DNA of 8,250 bases, taken from assembly GCA_934444695.1 (NCBI GenBank), contig CAKSDF010000086.1, positions 1-8,250 of the forward strand. The letters run 5' to 3'. The position numbers were made by a program, and so were the translations under genes. This document shows, in pieces, positions 5,852 through 8,250 of this stretch. The DNA comes from an uncultured Eubacteriales bacterium. GTDB taxonomy: Bacteria; Bacillota; Clostridia; Oscillospirales; Acutalibacteraceae. Within the stretch, counting starts at the first letter, position 1. Each line of letters starts with the position of its first letter. The notes beneath the pieces are model-generated. The model saw only the letters and a list, made by a program, of their open reading frames with translations. It did not search any database and was not told the origin of the DNA.

Positions 5852-6727
5852 TTATCCTTTGCTTATAAAATCTTTTGTATATAGGTCTATTTTATCGCAT
5901 ATTTCCTCAACGACATGTTTACCAATGTTCTTAATTTCGATAAGCTCGTTTCTTGCTAAAACAACCTCTCCTATGGTTGTATAGCCTGCACGCATTAAAC
6001 AGTTATGCGCTCTGCCTGAAAGATTTAACTCGTCAATAGAACGATCAAACAACAATCTGTCTTTTTGCTCCTGCTCAGCTTTTTGTCGACTTGTCTTCAA
6101 ACCAAAAACAACATATTCTGAGGTTTCGTATTCCTCAAGTCTTTTTATTGCTTTGAGGACAATTTGACGCACACGCTCACGTGTTATCCCTTTTTCGGCA
6201 GCTATACCATCTAAAGTAAGAAGATCTATATATCTAAGCCTAAGAATGTCTTTCCATTGTTTGGGGAAATCATTAGATACAAATGCAATACCGGCTTTTT
6301 GATCTTCTGTCAAGTCAGATAGAGTGTCGTTATAAAAGTATTTTTCTATTAAGCTTTTCTCATATGTGTTTCCCCGGGCAGAACCATTTTCGACAGTGAC
6401 AGCAGAACTAATTGTTTTAGATGGGATATCAAGAACTTTTTGAAGTTTGCTGATATTATCATTATCTTCCAAAATGTCTTTTAGTGTACAATTTAACACT
6501 ATACACAAATCAAGCAACGTACTTAATCTTGCACAATCTATAACTCTATCCCTTTGCTCGTAACATTGTATAGCACGAACGGGAATTCCCGCCAACTTTG
6601 CGAGTTTGCTTTGTGATAAGTTAAGCGAAACACGCAGTTTCTCCAATTTAGTTTGAAAATAATCTTTTTTATTCTTAATTGCAACTGCTTGTTGAACACT
6701 TATTCCTCTTTGTTTTATGGTAAACAC
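5852..6727 (-). CDS. Fusion regulator: XRE helix-turn-helix, sigma-70 region 4, RNA polymerase alpha C-terminal domain
   Basis: 291 residues. The N-terminal XRE-type DNA-binding domain spans about 28-88 (LRVSLNLSQSKLAKLAGIP). Residues about 154-200 match sigma-70 region 4, including the -35-reading helix TRERVRQI (182-189) and KAIKRL. Residues about 229-282 match the RpoA alpha-CTD; R239, N242, C243 and G269 correspond to E. coli R265, N268, C269 and G296, while the K298 and S299 positions are H271 and V272. There is no sigma region 2, so it cannot act alone as a sigma factor. It may bind DNA through several sites or adjust transcription of its own operon. The start is GTG (6725-6727), 16 bp after the preceding stop, with GAAG 7 bases upstream, so the start is less certain than the domains. 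Its stop lies 6 bp before the next ATG. Confidence 0.85.
   Translation of the reverse strand: MFTIKQRGISVQQAVAIKNKKDYFQTKLEKLRVSLNLSQSKLAKLAGIPVRAIQCYEQRDRVIDCARLSTLLDLCIVLNCTLKDILEDNDNISKLQKVLDIPSKTISSAVTVENGSARGNTYEKSLIEKYFYNDTLSDLTEDQKAGIAFVSNDFPKQWKDILRLRYIDLLTLDGIAAEKGITRERVRQIVLKAIKRLEEYETSEYVVFGLKTSRQKAEQEQKDRLLFDRSIDELNLSGRAHNCLMRAGYTTIGEVVLARNELIEIKNIGKHVVEEICDKIDLYTKDFISKG
5855..5860 (-). promoter_or_regulatory. Ribosome binding site deciding the nuclease-like gene start
   Basis: AAAGGA overlaps the last codons of the upstream regulator gene. Its spacing favours ATG 5845 over the in-frame TTG at 5851 and suggests translational coupling of the two genes. Confidence 0.6.
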
Positions 6728-6743
6728 CTCGAAACTTCAAGTT

Positions 6744-7424
6744 TTATTTGTTATCTATTACATATAGATAATATGCGGAGAGAATATCGTTGAAAAGTTC
6801 ATTTTTGTCATCTAAAGACATATTTTCGTTTTTGAAATAACCACGAACACGAGAACTTATTTCAAAACTTTCATTGGCTGCTTCTGTTCCGAAATAAGCA
6901 AGACCGACACCGAAGTAATCCGCAAACCTTTTCAGTTCATCAATGCTTGGCGATCTTCTGTTGACTTCGTAATTTGATATAGTTGCTCTCGAAAGACCAA
7001 GAGCATCTGCTAAATCAAACTGAGTGATACCTTTATTTTTACGCAAAATTTGAATCTTGGTTCCAATATTGGCGCGTTCACGAGAAACACCTTGTCGGTT
7101 ATTACCATTTCTGTGATTATAACCATTTTTGGGGGTTGTAGAATCAAAGGTCTCTATGAAGAACTTTTCAGATTCCTTTGCTTTCTCCCATACAAGATTA
7201 TCTGCCACGATTTTGTGATGAAAGCCATTATCCCAACCATATTTTTTAATATCAGAATACAAATCAGAATTGCCTTTATAAATCTCGCTATCTAACCAAC
7301 GGCTTTTCGCATCTTTGCTCATAATTCCAACGTAAACTTTATCGTTTTCAAGGCAAGTATGGATGTACAGAGTATATAATTCCTCCTGATTGTCAGTATT
7401 AAGACCCTTTTTTATTTCTTCCAT
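6744..7424 (-). CDS. GIY-YIG nuclease-like domain fused to an XRE helix-turn-helix
   Basis: 226 residues, cytosolic, first gene of the run. Residues about 16-107 follow the GIY-YIG family found in small phage- and mobile-element proteins: Tyr20 in LYIHT, YVG at 31-33, R42, IKKYGWDN (59-66), E86 and GYN at 101-103. All five usual catalytic positions (two Tyr, Arg, Glu, Asn) appear present, so DNA-cutting activity is possible. Residues about 120-178 are an XRE-type domain (LRKNKGITQFDLADALGLSRATISNYE), which may let the protein bind and control its own promoter. The frame is open 29 codons further upstream, but the ATG at 7424 has a perfect GGAGGT 7 bases before it and the extra codons look non-coding. 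The combination suggests a regulator derived from, or still working as, a site-directed nuclease. Confidence 0.87.
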   Translation of the reverse strand: MEEIKKGLNTDNQEELYTLYIHTCLENDKVYVGIMSKDAKSRWLDSEIYKGNSDLYSDIKKYGWDNGFHHKIVADNLVWEKAKESEKFFIETFDSTTPKNGYNHRNGNNRQGVSRERANIGTKIQILRKNKGITQFDLADALGLSRATISNYEVNRRSPSIDELKRFADYFGVGLAYFGTEAANESFEISSRVRGYFKNENMSLDDKNELFNDILSAYYLYVIDNK

Positions 7425-7431
7425 AGCTTTA

Positions 7432-7437
7432 ACCTCC
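7432..7437 (-). promoter_or_regulatory. Strong ribosome binding site fixing the start of the GIY-YIG/XRE gene
   Basis: GGAGGT on the minus strand, 7 bases before ATG 7424. It overrides the longer open frame starting at 7511. Confidence 0.8.
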
Positions 7438-7465
7438 AATATTAGTTTTAATAAAAAGTGCATGG

Positions 7466-7502
7466 CAGAAGACATGCGCCGAAAAACGACGCCTGACTTC
7501 TG
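7466..7502 (-). promoter_or_regulatory. Leader hairpin upstream of the four-gene run
   Basis: CAGAAG and CTTCTG close a stem that continues, past mismatches, into GCGTCG-TTTTT-CGGCGC. It lies about 30 bases before the ribosome binding site, inside the transcribed leader predicted from the promoter near 7600. A T-run follows after about 8 bases, so attenuation or mRNA protection are options, but none is demonstrated. Confidence 0.5.
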
Positions 7503-7506
7503 TTGC

Positions 7507-7591
7507 GACACAGTTCATTCCGAGCAGGATATGACTTCAAGGCATATATTTTTACCAAAGTTGCCTACTCGAAAAATCATTAAACTGTGTC
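7507..7591. repeat. Inverted 9-bp repeats flanking the leader of the four-gene run
   Basis: GACACAGTT (7507-7515) and AACTGTGTC (7583-7591) are perfect inverse copies 67 bp apart. The second begins within about 10 bp of the -10 box. They could be half-sites for the XRE proteins encoded downstream, or could pair in the transcript to enclose the leader. Confidence 0.45.
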
Positions 7592-7599
7592 ATTTTGTT

Positions 7600-7608
7600 A
7601 TTGTATCA
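7600..7608 (-). promoter_or_regulatory. Extended -10 promoter for the four-gene run
   Basis: TGATACAAT on the minus strand matches the extended -10 form TGnTATAAT with one mismatch. No good -35 box sits 17 bp upstream, which is tolerable for extended -10 promoters. Transcription would start near 7593, leaving a leader of about 170 bases. Confidence 0.5.
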
Positions 7609-7627
7609 TAATCAGTTGCAAAAATAA

Positions 7628-7758
7628 AGAGTTTTTATAAACCTTATGAACTTTTGAATAATAGCGAACCGCGACAGAAATTTCTCCCTGTCCCGTTTGC
7701 TATAACCTTTAGGTGCTATTTCGGTTCCAATAAACCCTTAAATATATTCAAAAACTCT
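7628..7758. mobile_element. 131-bp palindromic element, possible MITE
   Basis: The ends are perfect inverted repeats, AGAGTTTTT (7628-7636) and AAAAACTCT (7750-7758), directly flanked on both sides by ATAA (7624-7627 and 7759-7762), a possible 4-bp target duplication. Inside is a long hairpin: ATAGCGAAC (7661-7669) with GTTTGCTAT (7695-7703), enclosing GACAG/CTGTC arms. There is no coding capacity. The AT-rich ends make chance similarity possible. It lies between the tnpV relic and the four-gene promoter. Confidence 0.4.
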
Positions 7759-7821
7759 ATAATTGAAAATACTTCGCCAATATCAAATGTATTTATATAA
7801 TATTGAGCTTCATTTTCTACC

Positions 7822-7860
7822 AAAAAGAGGACAATAGGGAGAAAAGTCCTTATTGCCCCG
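7822..7860 (-). terminator. Rho-independent terminator after the tnpV relic
   Basis: On the minus strand GGGGCAATAAGGA pairs with TCCCTATTGTCCTC (one mismatch and G-U pairs), with a short CTTTTC loop, followed by TTTTT (7822-7826). It begins 5 bp after the relic's final stop codon, as expected for its own terminator. Confidence 0.75.
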
Positions 7861-7864
7861 TTAT

Positions 7865-8233
7865 TTAACTATAAATTATATCATTATTTACAATTCATGT
7901 GGTTCCGCCACGATTGTCGTTCATCTGAGCAACCCACTCCGTTTGGTTATCTGCTTTGAGCTTTTCTGTCACGCTCCGCAATCTGTTTTACGACCCGAAA
8001 AAACATATCCTCAGTTTACTTATCAATATTAGCGAGATAGCTGTTAACTTGCCATTTGTCAACAGATTAGTGAATCGCACCTTGTGGTGTTGTTTTATAT
8101 ACCTCAAATGCCTTTGTACCCATGCACTAATTTCCGCTTGTTCTTCATCGAAGGGCGTAAGGCAAGGAATATAATAATCACCTTGCAGTTCGTGCCAAAA
8201 ACACTATTGTTCGTTATAAATGTATTTTTTAAT
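7865..8233 (-). pseudogene. tnpV: Decayed tnpV (transposon-encoded TnpV family protein)
   Basis: Pieced across frames, the minus strand gives HELQGDYYIPCLT, AWVQRHLRYIKQHHKVRFTN, LLTNGKL, then NSYLANID, EDMFFRVVKQIAERD, then TEKLKADNQTEWVAQMN and, at the end, IVNNDIIYS. The order and wording match the TnpV proteins of Tn4451-type and related clostridial transposons. Lesions: the expected ATG is ATT (8231-8233) behind a good GGAGGA (8241-8246); a TAG lies at codon 10; a -1 shift occurs near 8045 after GKL; a TAA sits at 8016-8018; a further frame change follows near ERD; and a TGA at 7895-7897 precedes the last nine codons. No intact product is possible. TnpV's function is not firmly known; it is a marker of these elements. 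No recombinase is visible, though the upstream side leaves the window. Confidence 0.88.
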
Positions 8234-8250
8234 TGTGCAATCCTCCGTTA

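Noticed and set aside
5852..6727. Alternative sigma factor
   Set aside because: Only region 4 is present; no region 2 for -10 recognition and core binding.
7425..7511. Longer N-terminus for the GIY-YIG/XRE protein
   Set aside because: The added 29 residues cross the leader hairpin, have no ribosome binding site and do not belong to the domain; ATG 7424 has a perfect GGAGGT.
7956..8174. 72-codon open frame on the plus strand
   Set aside because: It is antisense to the tnpV relic, which accounts for this stretch in the other direction.

Overview
The window reads as a chromosomal segment of an anaerobic, low-to-mid GC Firmicute, most likely a Clostridia member (Oscillospiraceae- or Lachnospiraceae-like). 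Reasons are the feoA-feoA-feoB-Cys-rich membrane protein gene order, strong GGAGG-type ribosome binding sites, sigma-A style promoters, and a relic of TnpV, a small protein typical of clostridial transposons. The lineage is an inference. All genes run on the minus strand, so transcription goes from high to low coordinates.

Right end (about 7600-8250): a decayed tnpV gene with stops and frameshifts, its still recognisable rho-independent terminator, and a 131-bp palindromic element with matching 9-bp ends and a 4-bp flanking repeat that looks like a small non-autonomous mobile element. No intact gene lies here.

Middle (3705-7605): a visibly AT-rich four-gene run with an extended -10 promoter and a hairpin leader. 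In order it encodes (1) a GIY-YIG nuclease-like domain fused to an XRE helix-turn-helix, (2) an XRE domain fused to sigma-70 region 4 and an RNA polymerase alpha C-terminal domain, (3) a 490-residue protein ending in a type I restriction HsdR_N-like PD-(D/E)xK nuclease domain behind a PUA/EVE-like stretch, and (4) a 214-residue protein I do not recognise. Gaps are 23 bp or less and genes 2 and 3 are translationally coupled. The neighbouring transposon relic suggests horizontally acquired accessory DNA. A defence or mobile-element-linked restriction function is plausible but not shown.

Left part (1-3460): a ferrous iron uptake operon, feoA2-feoA1-feoB-FeoB-associated protein, with higher GC. 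Its near-consensus promoter is abutted by an 18-bp palindrome (GGTTAGC-N4-GCTAACC) that recurs between feoA1 and feoB and, more loosely, twice upstream. Its half-sites resemble those of DtxR/IdeR-type iron repressors. Two elaborations stand out: a long acidic loop in FeoB after the first membrane helix, and a His/Asp-rich tail on the FeoB-associated protein, which runs off the window. A near-consensus plus-strand promoter also lies between the two feoA genes, pointing antisense into feoA2.
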